The notes under the pieces were generated by a model. That model was not told the DNA's origin and searched no databases. It saw only the letters and a program-made list of their open reading frames with translations. A program made the position numbers and the translations under genes. A DNA stretch of 42,583 nt from Homoserinimonas sp. (lineage in GTDB: Bacteria; Actinomycetota; Actinomycetes; Actinomycetales; Microbacteriaceae): assembly GCA_025464755.1 (NCBI GenBank), contig JAODMI010000131.1, positions 1 to 42,583 on the forward strand. The letters are read 5' to 3'. This document shows, in pieces, positions 32,184 to 42,583 of the stretch (the stretch's first letter is position 1; each line of letters opens with the position of its first letter).

Positions 32184-32848
32184 TGGCAAAACTATATTTT
32201 CGATACGGTGCGATGAACAGCGGCAAGAGCACCGCGATGCTCCAAGCCGCCTACAACTATGAGGAGCGCGGGCAGCAGGTTCTTCTCACCAAGCCGCAAA
32301 TCGACACCAAAGGCGACGCCTCGATCGTGTCGCGGCTCGGTGTGAGGCGGGCTGTCGACTTCGTCATCGCCCCGGAAGACGACGTTTACGATGCCTTCCA
32401 GGGGCAACGGTCTCGCGTTCGCGCTGAAACCGGCGTTGATGTCAGCTGTCTGCTTGTGGACGAGGCGCAGTTTCTGACGGATGGTCAAGTTGATGATCTG
32501 CTGCGCATAGCTATCCTGGAAGGCATTCCGGTGCTCGCGTACGGCATCCGTACAGACTTTCAAACGGTCGCTTTTCCGGGAAGCCGCAGGTTGCTTGAGA
32601 TTGCTCATTCGTTAGAAGAGCTGAAGACCATCTGCCGCTGTGGGCGTAAGGCAGTCTTCAACGCGCGCAAGATCGACGGTGCTTTCACCTTCGACGGTGA
32701 CCAGGTGGCCATCGACGGGGCGGACGTGACCTACGAGTCTCTTTGCGGCGCTTGCTACCTGCAGGAGAGCGGCGGAATATTAAACAATGGTCGCCGTTCG
32801 AGGACCGATTTCGTCTACAACTCTGCACCAGACCCGGACTTCACCTGA
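32183..32848 (+). CDS. tdk: Thymidine kinase
   Basis: LYFRYGAMNSGKSTAMLQAAYNYEERGQQVLLTKPQID, LLVDEAQFLTDGQVDDL, YGIRTDFQTVAFPGSRRLLEIAHSLEELKTICRCGRKAVFNAR. Confidence 0.95.
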   Translation: MAKLYFRYGAMNSGKSTAMLQAAYNYEERGQQVLLTKPQIDTKGDASIVSRLGVRRAVDFVIAPEDDVYDAFQGQRSRVRAETGVDVSCLLVDEAQFLTDGQVDDLLRIAILEGIPVLAYGIRTDFQTVAFPGSRRLLEIAHSLEELKTICRCGRKAVFNARKIDGAFTFDGDQVAIDGADVTYESLCGACYLQESGGILNNGRRSRTDFVYNSAPDPDFT

Positions 32849-33867
32849 TGAAAGTACTACTGACCGGCGGCGCCGGATACATTGGCACTCACGTGGCGGT
32901 CGAGCTTGCAGCATCTGGCCACGTGCCCGTCATCGTTGACAATCTTGTTAACAGCAGCGACGAAGCGGTGAGGCGCGTAGGGGAGATCATCGGGTGGCCG
33001 CTACCCTTTCACCCTGTTGACCTGCGTGATGAGCCCGCTCTGCGCGCGGTGTTTGAGGTGGAGCAACCGGATGCGGTCATTCACCTCGCCGGGTTAAAAG
33101 CAGTCGGCGAATCTGTCGCCGACCCTCTGCTGTACTACCGGGTGAATCTGGAGTCGACGCTTTCCCTGGTGTCGGTAATGCACGATTGTGGCGTCAAGAA
33201 GATTGTCTTCAGCTCCACCGCTACTGCCTACGGCACTCAGGTGCAGCCCCCCTTCGTAGAGTCAAATCCTGGCGGCCTGGGCATTTCGCACCCCTATGGC
33301 AAAACGAAGTACATGATTGAGCAGGTGCTTGCTGACCTCGCGGTAGCCGACCCGGCCCTTGAGGTGACGCTTCTGCGTTACTTCAACCCCATCGGCGCAC
33401 ACCCGAGCGGGCGCATCGGAGAAGATCCAGCGCAAATCCCCAACAACCTGGCTCCCTTTATCCTGCAGGTCGCCGTCGGTCGCCGGGATCAGGTGCAGGT
33501 ATTCGGTAATAACTATCCGACGCCGGATGGGACAGGTTTGCGCGATTACGTGCACGTGATGGACCTGGCCGACGGTCACGTGGCGGCCCTTGAACACCTT
33601 CGTCCGGGAAGCCGCCTCTACAATCTGGGAACTGGCACGGCCACGTCGGTGCTTGAACTGATTCGCGCGTATCGGCAAGCCAGCGGCCAGGAGATTCCCT
33701 ACGAGATTGTCGCTCGGCGTCCGGGAGACGACCCGGTAACGTACGCAGTTGTTTCGCTCGCCGAGCGGGAACTCAAGTGGACGGCCAAGCGATCCATTTA
33801 CGACGCTTGCGTGGACTCCTGGGCCTGGCAATCCGCAAACCCCAACGGGTACACGAGCGATCAGTGA
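32848..33867 (+). CDS. galE: UDP-glucose 4-epimerase
   Basis: ATG at 32848 (MKVLLTGGAGYIGTHVAVELAASGHVPVIVDNLVNSS); VIHLAGLKAVGESV, FSSTATAYG, HPYGKTKYMIEQVL. Confidence 0.94.
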   Translation: MKVLLTGGAGYIGTHVAVELAASGHVPVIVDNLVNSSDEAVRRVGEIIGWPLPFHPVDLRDEPALRAVFEVEQPDAVIHLAGLKAVGESVADPLLYYRVNLESTLSLVSVMHDCGVKKIVFSSTATAYGTQVQPPFVESNPGGLGISHPYGKTKYMIEQVLADLAVADPALEVTLLRYFNPIGAHPSGRIGEDPAQIPNNLAPFILQVAVGRRDQVQVFGNNYPTPDGTGLRDYVHVMDLADGHVAALEHLRPGSRLYNLGTGTATSVLELIRAYRQASGQEIPYEIVARRPGDDPVTYAVVSLAERELKWTAKRSIYDACVDSWAWQSANPNGYTSDQ

Positions 33868-35312
33868 CGGTTCGTTTTCCGGAGGCGAACTACTTCATTG
33901 CGGGCAGCCGCCTTCGACCGGGAATGGATGGCGGCTATACCGTCTCCAGCCTGCGCCGGGCGATGCAGTTTCAGGATCACGCCGGCGTGAACCCTGTGCT
34001 GCTCACATTCGATTTCTGGCCGGATTACGCCCAGGTGAAACGGGATTTCATCAATATCGGGCTGATGACGCAGCACACGGTCATCCGCAACCTTTTCCAG
34101 GATGCACGTGACACCCCACAGTTCTTGCATTCAGCGCTGGTCAAGCTTGCCGAGGAAATTACCCCGCCGAGGGGCGAGCGTGTTGAGACCACAGACGTTG
34201 ACTTTTACGGCCGCCCGTGGCGCACCATCGTGGCGGATGCCGCGACCGGCCGCACACTGCACACAGATTTTCTCACCCACGACGGACGCCCACTGTTGCG
34301 CATCCCCTACGTAACGGGCCGACCCGATTGGCATCGTGCCCCGATTAGCATCATGGTGTTCGGTGATGACGGGGAACCGATCGGTACGATCGACGGTTTC
34401 GGCTCGCTCTACCGGTTATGGCTGGAACACGTTCTCGATACCAGCCCGGGCGGTCGCTGCAATATGGTGGTGTGCGAGTCACGTCAGGTCGGGGAGATGC
34501 TGGTTGATGTCAGCCGAGATGACCTGCGCATTATTCACACCGTACACAGCACCCATACTGCGGCGCCTTACCGGTGGGACTCTCCGCTGGACACTTTGTG
34601 GGCAAGTTGGTTCGAGGTGATGCACCGGTTTGACGCCGTCGTGTGGCTCACACAACGCCAGCGGGAGGACGTTGAGAGAAGGTTCGGTCTTCATGACGAG
34701 ACCTTCGCCGTGGTACCGCACGCGCTGGATCAGGTGCAGATGCCATCAGAGCGTCGTGACCCTGACCTCGCGGTGATGATCGGGCGGCTGGCCACACTCA
34801 AGCGTGTCGACCATGCTCTCCGTGCCTTTCGACTGGTGCTCAACGCGAATCCCTCAGCGCGTCTCGACATCTATGGGGACGGCCCCGACGAGACTCGGCT
34901 GCGTGCCCTTGTCGAAGAGCTGGGCATGCGCGGTTCGGTTCGCTTCTTGGGGCACCGGGCGAATGCTGCCGACTGCCTTGCGCGTGCTGCCGTGCTCGTC
35001 TTCGCAAGTACTTATGAGGGCCAGGGCCTCGTGCTCGTGGAAGCACTCGCGCACGGATGCCCCGTCGTCTCATATGACGTCAACTACGGGCCCTCAGACA
35101 TTGTGAGCAATGGCGAGAACGGGTTGTTGGTATCGAACGGGGACATAGCCGGTTTAGGGGCGGCGTTGTCGTCGGTCTTGGGGAATAAGGAGACGATCGC
35201 CGCACTGTCGGCCGGCGCATTGATGACCGCCGAAGGTTGGACGGCCGAACATTCAATGGCTTCGATGGCGAACGTGTTCGAGCGAGTGTTGCACGCGCCG
35301 CCACGCCGATAG
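33864..35312 (+). CDS. GT4-type glycosyltransferase (polyol-phosphate glucosyltransferase-like)
   Basis: GTG at 33864 overlapping the galE stop; C-terminal GT-B motifs MIGRLATLKRVDHALRAF, RLDIYGDGPDETRLRALVEELGMRGSVRFLGH, FASTYEGQGLVLVEALAHGCPVVSYDVNYGPSDIV. Confidence 0.82.
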   Translation: MTVRFPEANYFIAGSRLRPGMDGGYTVSSLRRAMQFQDHAGVNPVLLTFDFWPDYAQVKRDFINIGLMTQHTVIRNLFQDARDTPQFLHSALVKLAEEITPPRGERVETTDVDFYGRPWRTIVADAATGRTLHTDFLTHDGRPLLRIPYVTGRPDWHRAPISIMVFGDDGEPIGTIDGFGSLYRLWLEHVLDTSPGGRCNMVVCESRQVGEMLVDVSRDDLRIIHTVHSTHTAAPYRWDSPLDTLWASWFEVMHRFDAVVWLTQRQREDVERRFGLHDETFAVVPHALDQVQMPSERRDPDLAVMIGRLATLKRVDHALRAFRLVLNANPSARLDIYGDGPDETRLRALVEELGMRGSVRFLGHRANAADCLARAAVLVFASTYEGQGLVLVEALAHGCPVVSYDVNYGPSDIVSNGENGLLVSNGDIAGLGAALSSVLGNKETIAALSAGALMTAEGWTAEHSMASMANVFERVLHAPPRR

Positions 35313-35333
35313 CAAAGCCCAGGAGCTGGGCGC

Positions 35334-35364
35334 AAAAAGAGGGCCGCACGATGTGCGACCCTCT
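35334..35364 (-). terminator. Rho-independent terminator downstream of tRNA-Pro
   Basis: Minus strand AGAGGGTCGCACATCGTGCGGCCCTCTTTTT. Confidence 0.75.
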
Positions 35365-35371
35365 GCATTTG

Positions 35372-35445
<74 letters not shown>

Positions 35446-35481
35446 ATTGGTCAGCGCCGAACCGGAGTTCAGCGCGCCTTC

Positions 35482-36435
35482 TTAAGAATAGCCGAAATCG
35501 TCGCTGGTAAATGTCAGCAGTACGGCCTCCGGTTTGCACGCAAACCGCACCGGTGCGTAAATGGAGGTTCCAAGTCCGGCCGAGACGTTAAGGAAGGCAG
35601 CGCTGAGCGCATGGTGCCAGACGCTAAGACCGCTCGCCTGCTTGCGGGGAAGGTCACAGTTGGTTACCAAGGCTCCGTAACGCGGAACGCATACCTGCCC
35701 GCCGTGGGTATGGCCGGCGAGGATGACGTCGGCACCATTCGTTACGAAAGAGTTGAGCACACGCTTGTAGGGTGCGTGCACAACTCCCACGGTCACGACA
35801 TCACGGTCGGTGGTTGCGTCTGACTCCTCCTGACGAAGATCGTCCAGAGCACCCGCTAGAACTTCAAGCTTGTCCTTGCCGATATGAGGATCGTTGACCC
35901 CAAAGAACTCCAAAGGGGACCCGTTGACGGTCATAGACACCGCCGCATTGTTCAAGCTGTGCCAGCCCAGCGAGTCGAAAAATTCTTCAAGGCGCGGGGT
36001 GTCAAGCCGAGAAGGACGGGGAGAATATCTCGACGGTCCCGTGAAGTAGGTGAAGGGATTTTTCGCGAGGGGACCGTAGTAATCGTTTGATCCGTTGACG
36101 AAAACACCTGGGATGCCCTGGAAGACCTCAAGGGCACGTTGCACACCTTCGATGCCGTCCGGATGACCAAGGTTGTCGCCCGTGTTGACGATCAGGTCTG
36201 GTTCCAGATCGCGAAGATTACGAACCCAGTCCTGCTTATTGCGCTGCCACGGAGCCATGTGCAGATCGGAGAGATGGAGGACCTTGATCGGGGCAGACCC
36301 TGGCTCCAGTATGGGTACGATCTCGCGTCGAACAGTGAAGCGATTGCGCTCAACGAGCGCACCCCAGGCGAGCGCGCCCAGGCCCACGGTCGCCAGCGCA
36401 GCTGCGGCTACTGAAGCGACCGATTGCCGGGTCAT
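35482..36435 (-). CDS. Metallophosphoesterase (calcineurin-like)
   Basis: KVLHLSDLHMAPWQ, DLIVNTGDNLG, VFVNGSNDYYG, DVILAGHTHGGQVCVP motifs; N-terminal TM. Confidence 0.9.
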   Translation of the reverse strand: MTRQSVASVAAAALATVGLGALAWGALVERNRFTVRREIVPILEPGSAPIKVLHLSDLHMAPWQRNKQDWVRNLRDLEPDLIVNTGDNLGHPDGIEGVQRALEVFQGIPGVFVNGSNDYYGPLAKNPFTYFTGPSRYSPRPSRLDTPRLEEFFDSLGWHSLNNAAVSMTVNGSPLEFFGVNDPHIGKDKLEVLAGALDDLRQEESDATTDRDVVTVGVVHAPYKRVLNSFVTNGADVILAGHTHGGQVCVPRYGALVTNCDLPRKQASGLSVWHHALSAAFLNVSAGLGTSIYAPVRFACKPEAVLLTFTSDDFGYS

Positions 36436-38984
36436 CAGCAGCTGTCCTCGGGTGGGGCTTCGCCCACCTTGTTGCTGTTGACGTTCAGCGTAAGGGGGGA
36501 CGCGCTACTCATCGGGGTGCCTGCGGGAGGATCGCTGGAAACCACCATGCACATCGCTGCTGGATCGGGAGTCAGCACATAGTTGATGGTCACAGCGCCG
36601 GTGAAGCCGTTTGACGCAAGCAACGCTTGCGCGGCGTCTCGTTTGGTTCCTGCCAGCTCGGGCATCGTCTTGTCGAGTGACCCATCGCTAATTGTCATAG
36701 AGACCGTCGACCCCCGGGAAATCTGTGCGCCAGCCCCGGGGTTGGTCGCAGCTACCCGACCTGCTGGAAGGGTGGAGGCCACAGTTGCACCGTTCGTGGC
36801 AACAAATCCAAGGCTTTCCAAAAGCGCACGCGCCTGCTCAGGGGATTGTCCGGTTACATCCGGAACTGTCGCAGCCTGCCCGGAGAGCAAGTTCCTGGGT
36901 GGTTGCGGGAAGTCTTGGGCGGGGTATTTCGCGTCAATTGCCTGCATGACTGTCCTGAAGATTTTGTATCGCGCGTCATTTGCGTTGCCATTAGGCAGGC
37001 GGTAGCGACTCAGGTTTGCGTCGCCGACAATATTTCCCACCCATACTGCCAGGGACGCTTTGGTTGAAGTTCCCACCATCCAGGTGTGTCGAGCGGCGTC
37101 GGTAGTGCCTGTCTTGCCTGCAATCTCTGTGCCGTCGCGGGGGTTAGCCGGGTTGCCCGTCCCACCGCTGCCGTGAACAACCGCGGTCAGTGCGTGAGCA
37201 ACTCCTGCCGCCACCTCAGGGGTCAGCGCTTGCTGGCATTCCACGGCTTGGCCAGGCAGTTCCTCGCCCGCAGCGTTGGTGATTTTCTCCACGGCGATCG
37301 GTGCGCAGTAGGTTCCGTTGTTGGCGATAGCTGCCAGTGCGGCCGCCATGGAGAGCGGGGCGATTTCGTTGGTACCGAGGATTGCGGCGGGGTTCGCCTG
37401 AAGCTCACCGTTGTTGGCACGGTGCACGCCAAGCGAGAGCGCGGTGTCACGGATGGCGCACTGGTCGAGCTTGTGGGCCATGGCCGCATACGCCGAGTTG
37501 ATGGATGCGGTGGTAGCGCGCATGACAGTGGTCGAGGCTGAACCGGCGGCGCCCCCGAAGTTGGGAACCTTCCACGGTCCTGCACCAGCAAAGCTGGTGC
37601 AGGAGGCCTGGAATGTCGACTGGTCGTAGGTCTTCACCCGTCCGTCGACCGTCTCATTCAGGCCATGGTCATTCTTTAGCCACTCGGCGAGAGTGAAGAT
37701 CTTGTACGTCGATCCGACCTGAAAGCCGGAGGATCCACCATAGTCACGGTCGGTGTTGTAGTTCACCGCAGTTGTCGCGGGGTCCGTGTCGTCGGCGCTG
37801 TTGTAGATCTTGTTTTGCGCCATTGCCAAAATTCGCCCGGTTCCGGCTTCAACCGACGACGCCGCAGCGCCCAACTCGAACCGCGTTTCCGTGGCGGGAG
37901 CTTCGGCGCTGACACGGTCTTGCGTGACGGCTTGGATATCCAAGTCGAGGGTGGTCTGAAGGGTGTAGCCCCCCTTCTTCCAGTTGGCGCGCCGCTCGTC
38001 CTCAGTCGCGCCCAGCGACTCAAGTTCGGGGACCAACCAGGTCACATAGTCGCAGAAGAACTGACCAGCTGTTGCATACAGGCACCCGCTCTGAGGTGGG
38101 CTCGCCACGACGGTGATCGGCGTGGCGATGGCTTCCGCGTGTTGTGCTGCATCAACGTAGCCAAGATCCAACATGTTGTTCAGGATGAGGTCCCGGCGCT
38201 GCTGGTTTCGCTCGTAGTTGTCGGGGGTCTTCAAGCTCCGGTATGAAGGGGTCTGCACGATAGCGATCAAGCTCGCGGACTGCGCCAGAGTCAGATCAGA
38301 CGCGTTGACGGAGAAGTACTCCTGGGCGGCAGACTGAATGCCGTAGGTGTTACCGCCGAAACCGGCGATGTTCAGGTAGCCGAGAAGAATCTCATCTTTG
38401 GTGTAGCGCTTCTCCAAGCCGATTGCGTACTTAGCTTCTTTGATTTTGCGGTCGAAGGAGCTCTCGGTGGCCTTCGCCAGAGCTTCCTTGCGTTTGGCCT
38501 CTGTCGGCTCGTTGAGGGCTTCCATGACCAGGATGTTCTTGACCAATTGCATGGTCAATGTGGAGGCGCCACTGGTTGTCTCGCCAGCAGCGGCGTTGCC
38601 AACGGCTGCGCGGATGATCGACGCCATGTCGACCCCGCCGTGTTCGTAGAATCGGCGGTCCTCGCCAGCCACCAGGGCATCCTTGGCGAACTGCGAAACC
38701 TCATCCCACGAGATTTCTTCCCGGTTTTGGTAGAACACTTCCGCGATTTCCACAGGCTGGCCGCCTTGGTAGGCGAGGATCGTGTTTTTTTGAGACTGGG
38801 CGTCCAGCTCAATGTAGTCAGGGAGGTTCTCGAAGAGGTCGATACCGCTCTTGGCTGCAGCGCCAGTAACGGCCAATGCAGGGGCAACCATCGCCGTTAC
38901 CAGCAGGCCAGCGAGCACGCTGAGGCCGAGGAGGCCGAGGAGCGCGCCGAGAAACCCACCGGGCTTCGAAATTTGGGCGGACAT
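36435..38984 (-). CDS. Class A penicillin-binding protein with C-terminal PASTA domains (PonA2-like)
   Basis: Transglycosylase EDRRFYEHGGVDMASIIRA, transpeptidase GSTYKIFTLAEWL and GKTGTTDAARHTWMVG, two PASTA repeats; MSAQISKPGG start at 38984 (ORF extends to 39041). Confidence 0.92.
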   Translation of the reverse strand: MSAQISKPGGFLGALLGLLGLSVLAGLLVTAMVAPALAVTGAAAKSGIDLFENLPDYIELDAQSQKNTILAYQGGQPVEIAEVFYQNREEISWDEVSQFAKDALVAGEDRRFYEHGGVDMASIIRAAVGNAAAGETTSGASTLTMQLVKNILVMEALNEPTEAKRKEALAKATESSFDRKIKEAKYAIGLEKRYTKDEILLGYLNIAGFGGNTYGIQSAAQEYFSVNASDLTLAQSASLIAIVQTPSYRSLKTPDNYERNQQRRDLILNNMLDLGYVDAAQHAEAIATPITVVASPPQSGCLYATAGQFFCDYVTWLVPELESLGATEDERRANWKKGGYTLQTTLDLDIQAVTQDRVSAEAPATETRFELGAAASSVEAGTGRILAMAQNKIYNSADDTDPATTAVNYNTDRDYGGSSGFQVGSTYKIFTLAEWLKNDHGLNETVDGRVKTYDQSTFQASCTSFAGAGPWKVPNFGGAAGSASTTVMRATTASINSAYAAMAHKLDQCAIRDTALSLGVHRANNGELQANPAAILGTNEIAPLSMAAALAAIANNGTYCAPIAVEKITNAAGEELPGQAVECQQALTPEVAAGVAHALTAVVHGSGGTGNPANPRDGTEIAGKTGTTDAARHTWMVGTSTKASLAVWVGNIVGDANLSRYRLPNGNANDARYKIFRTVMQAIDAKYPAQDFPQPPRNLLSGQAATVPDVTGQSPEQARALLESLGFVATNGATVASTLPAGRVAATNPGAGAQISRGSTVSMTISDGSLDKTMPELAGTKRDAAQALLASNGFTGAVTINYVLTPDPAAMCMVVSSDPPAGTPMSSASPLTLNVNSNKVGEAPPEDSC

Positions 38985-39035
38985 AGCCTCTAGGGTAGGG
39001 GATGGAAACCCTGACTTACCTGAACGGACGCCGCA

Positions 39036-39194
39036 ATGCATAAGTGGGAGTACCTCACAACGCCGTTAATGATTCACAATACGGCCGCCATCCTCAATAA
39101 CTGGGGTGCCGAGGGCTGGGAGTTGGTGCAGGTCGTTACCGGCCCAGAGGGCGGGCTTGTCGCCTACCTGAAGCGCGAACAGAGGGAGGACTAA
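39036..39194 (+). CDS. Small DUF4177-like protein (below the ORF-track cutoff)
   Basis: 52 aa: MHKWEYLTTPLMIHNTAAILNNWGAEGWELVQVVTGPEGGLVAYLKREQRED; stops 2 nt before the RidA gene; WEY...LNNWGAEGWELV pattern. Confidence 0.8.
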   Translation: MHKWEYLTTPLMIHNTAAILNNWGAEGWELVQVVTGPEGGLVAYLKREQRED

Positions 39195-39196
39195 CA

Positions 39197-39658
39197 ATGT
39201 CGCTTATTCACACCCGTCTGGCCGAGCTCGGGCTGGAGCTTCCCCAGGTCGCCAAGCCTGTCGCCGCCTACGTACCGGCGGTAGTTACCGGAAATCTTGT
39301 GTACACGGCTGGCCAGCTGCCTTTCGTCTCCGGCGCGTTGCCTCTCACCGGAAAAGTCGGCGCCACGGTGACGGCGGAGGACGCTAAAGAGCTCGCCGGC
39401 ATATGCGTGCTGAATGCTCTGGCCGCGGCGGCATCCGTCATCGGATCTCTGGACCGCGTGACACGAGTCGTTAAAGTTGTCGGTTTCGTGGCGTCAGAGC
39501 CCTCCTTCACCGGACAACCCGGTGTGATCAATGGCGCGTCAGAGCTGCTCGGCAAAATCTTCGGCCAGAGCGGCGAACACGCCCGCAGCGCGGTGGGCGT
39601 CTCGGTTCTCCCCCTCGACGCGCCCGTCGAAGTGGAACTCATCCTCGAGTTTGCCTAA
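39197..39658 (+). CDS. RidA/YjgF-family protein
   Basis: 153 aa; VAAYVPAVVTGNLVYTAGQLPFVSG, GQSGEHARSAVGVSVLPLDAPVEVELILEFA. Confidence 0.9.
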   Translation: MSLIHTRLAELGLELPQVAKPVAAYVPAVVTGNLVYTAGQLPFVSGALPLTGKVGATVTAEDAKELAGICVLNALAAAASVIGSLDRVTRVVKVVGFVASEPSFTGQPGVINGASELLGKIFGQSGEHARSAVGVSVLPLDAPVEVELILEFA

Positions 39659-39864
39659 CTTTTTTCCCAGTCCGCTCGCTGCGGTAGCGGGTGCCTCGCC
39701 GTCGGGACTGTGGCTGCTGCAGGTGTTTGGTGAGCAGTCACGTCCCAGTGTGCCGCTCGCGGGTGGGCTGACGAGCTCGTGCCATTTTTGCCGCGGTCAG
39801 CGCGTAGGCAAGCGCGCGGACTAGGGGAGTCGCCTGGCTAGCGCGATCCCATAGCCCCATGCCG

Positions 39865-41853
<1,989 letters not shown>

Positions 41854-41938
41854 TGCGCTTTTTCGCTCCTTTGCGACAGGTGAATGGTGCTTGTTGGGCA
41901 AGCAGTTTCGAGACTAGCGGATGAGGCTCAAACCGCTA

Positions 41939-41989
41939 TTGCGCTCCCCCTTGTCTAAGGTACACTTGTGCCACCGAATGAGAATTCGG
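41939..41989 (+). promoter_or_regulatory. Predicted promoter with 5'-terminal hairpin upstream of the Tad ATPase gene
   Basis: TTGCGC (41939-41944), 16-bp spacer, TACACT (41961-41966); hairpin CCGAAT-GAGA-ATTCGG at 41974-41989, near the predicted +1. Confidence 0.45.
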
Positions 41990-42199
41990 CTTAAGTAGCG
42001 CACAGCGATTCCCCCCAATCCAGCGCTGCTGTGGCGGCGCCTGTTCCCCCCAACCGGCGCCGCCCCTCTCGTTAACCGGTGTATCGACTGCCCAACCCTC
42101 CACCGTCGACAAATGCACGGGAATGCCACATCCGGCTCGCATGGTCGCGGCCGTGCCCGCCGTCGCCTTAGCGTTCGGCGTGTGCCTGAATTGAGTCGC

Positions 42200-42583
42200 A
42201 TGCCTGCCGGGTCGTCGCCACCGGGAAGCCCAACTGCGCTGATGAATCGTTTCGTTGCGCGCAGACCGATCGTCGGCGGAACGAGCAATAGCAAGCCGAC
42301 CTCGACGGTCGCGCCGCCTGCGTACGCTGCCGTGCCCGCGTTAGAAGTTCGGGTGGGCCGCGAAGGCGTCGCCCTCAGCGAATTCGCCGAACTGTCGCAG
42401 CTCGCCGCAGACCCGCGGACCACCGACATCTTTGTCAACGGCGGTTCGGTGTGGGCAGACATCGGGGACGGCCCCATCGTTCAAGAAGCGCTGCAGCTGA
42501 CGGCGGACAGGGCGCGGGAGCTGGCCGTTCGGTTGATCGCTCTCGGTGGCCGTCACATCGACGAGGCGACTCCATGCGTCGAT
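42200..42583 (+). CDS. Tad/CpaF-type pilus ATPase, N-terminal part (runs off window)
   Basis: Frame open to the window end: ...PALEVRVGREGVALSEFAELSQLAADPRTTDIFVNGGSVWADIGDGPIVQEALQLTADRARELAVRLIALGGRHIDEATPCVD; start uncertain (ATG 42113, 42200 or 42242 in frame). Confidence 0.75.
   Translation, partial: MPAGSSPPGSPTALMNRFVARRPIVGGTSNSKPTSTVAPPAYAAVPALEVRVGREGVALSEFAELSQLAADPRTTDIFVNGGSVWADIGDGPIVQEALQLTADRARELAVRLIALGGRHIDEATPCVD

Noticed and set aside
32848-35312. galE + GT4 glycosyltransferase as a novel surface-polysaccharide cluster
   Set aside because: Only two genes before tRNA-Pro; no further glycosyltransferases, flippase or polymerase nearby, so not enough for a cluster claim.
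39531-39824. 97-aa ORF overlapping the end of ridA
   Set aside because: Mostly out-of-frame reading of ridA plus intergenic DNA; no family resemblance recognised.

Overview
The window is a high-GC actinobacterial chromosomal segment, most like Microbacteriaceae, with mostly conserved metabolic and housekeeping genes. In order it holds: a DUF3105/DUF305 pair (-); cystathionine beta-synthase and gamma-synthase; CinA/PncC; a LacI-family regulator followed by an L-arabinose locus (araB-araD-araA plus a ChvE/GguA/GguB-type sugar ABC transporter); a GH1 glycosidase; a PAP2 phosphatase; a saccharopine-dehydrogenase-like protein; a degenerate region beside tRNA-Ser(GGA); SRP RNA (ffs); pta-ackA; dnaX-recR; aspartokinase-asd; mqo; a three-gene signalling module (histidine kinase, kinase-like protein without catalytic residues, NarL/LuxR regulator); tdk-galE-GT4; tRNA-Pro(CGG); a metallophosphoesterase with a PASTA class A PBP; a small DUF4177-like gene with ridA; acs; and the 5' end of a Tad/CpaF-type ATPase running off the window. 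The observations most worth follow-up are: (1) a histidine kinase paired with a probable pseudokinase paralog whose phosphoacceptor His appears to be Asn; (2) two matching LacI-type operators tying the regulator to the ara operon, whose promoter has a 19-bp spacer filled by a dyad; (3) a decayed integration scar, where the tRNA-Ser 3' end is imperfectly duplicated about 407 bp away around an integrase-like fragment; (4) a perfect 14-bp intercistronic stem-loop after the sugar-binding protein gene; (5) repeated -10-like hexamers 6-7 nt from start codons, suggesting leaderless mRNAs. I see no CRISPR array, intact mobile element or clear defence or biosynthetic cluster. No database searches were run; family names come from recognising motifs in the translations.
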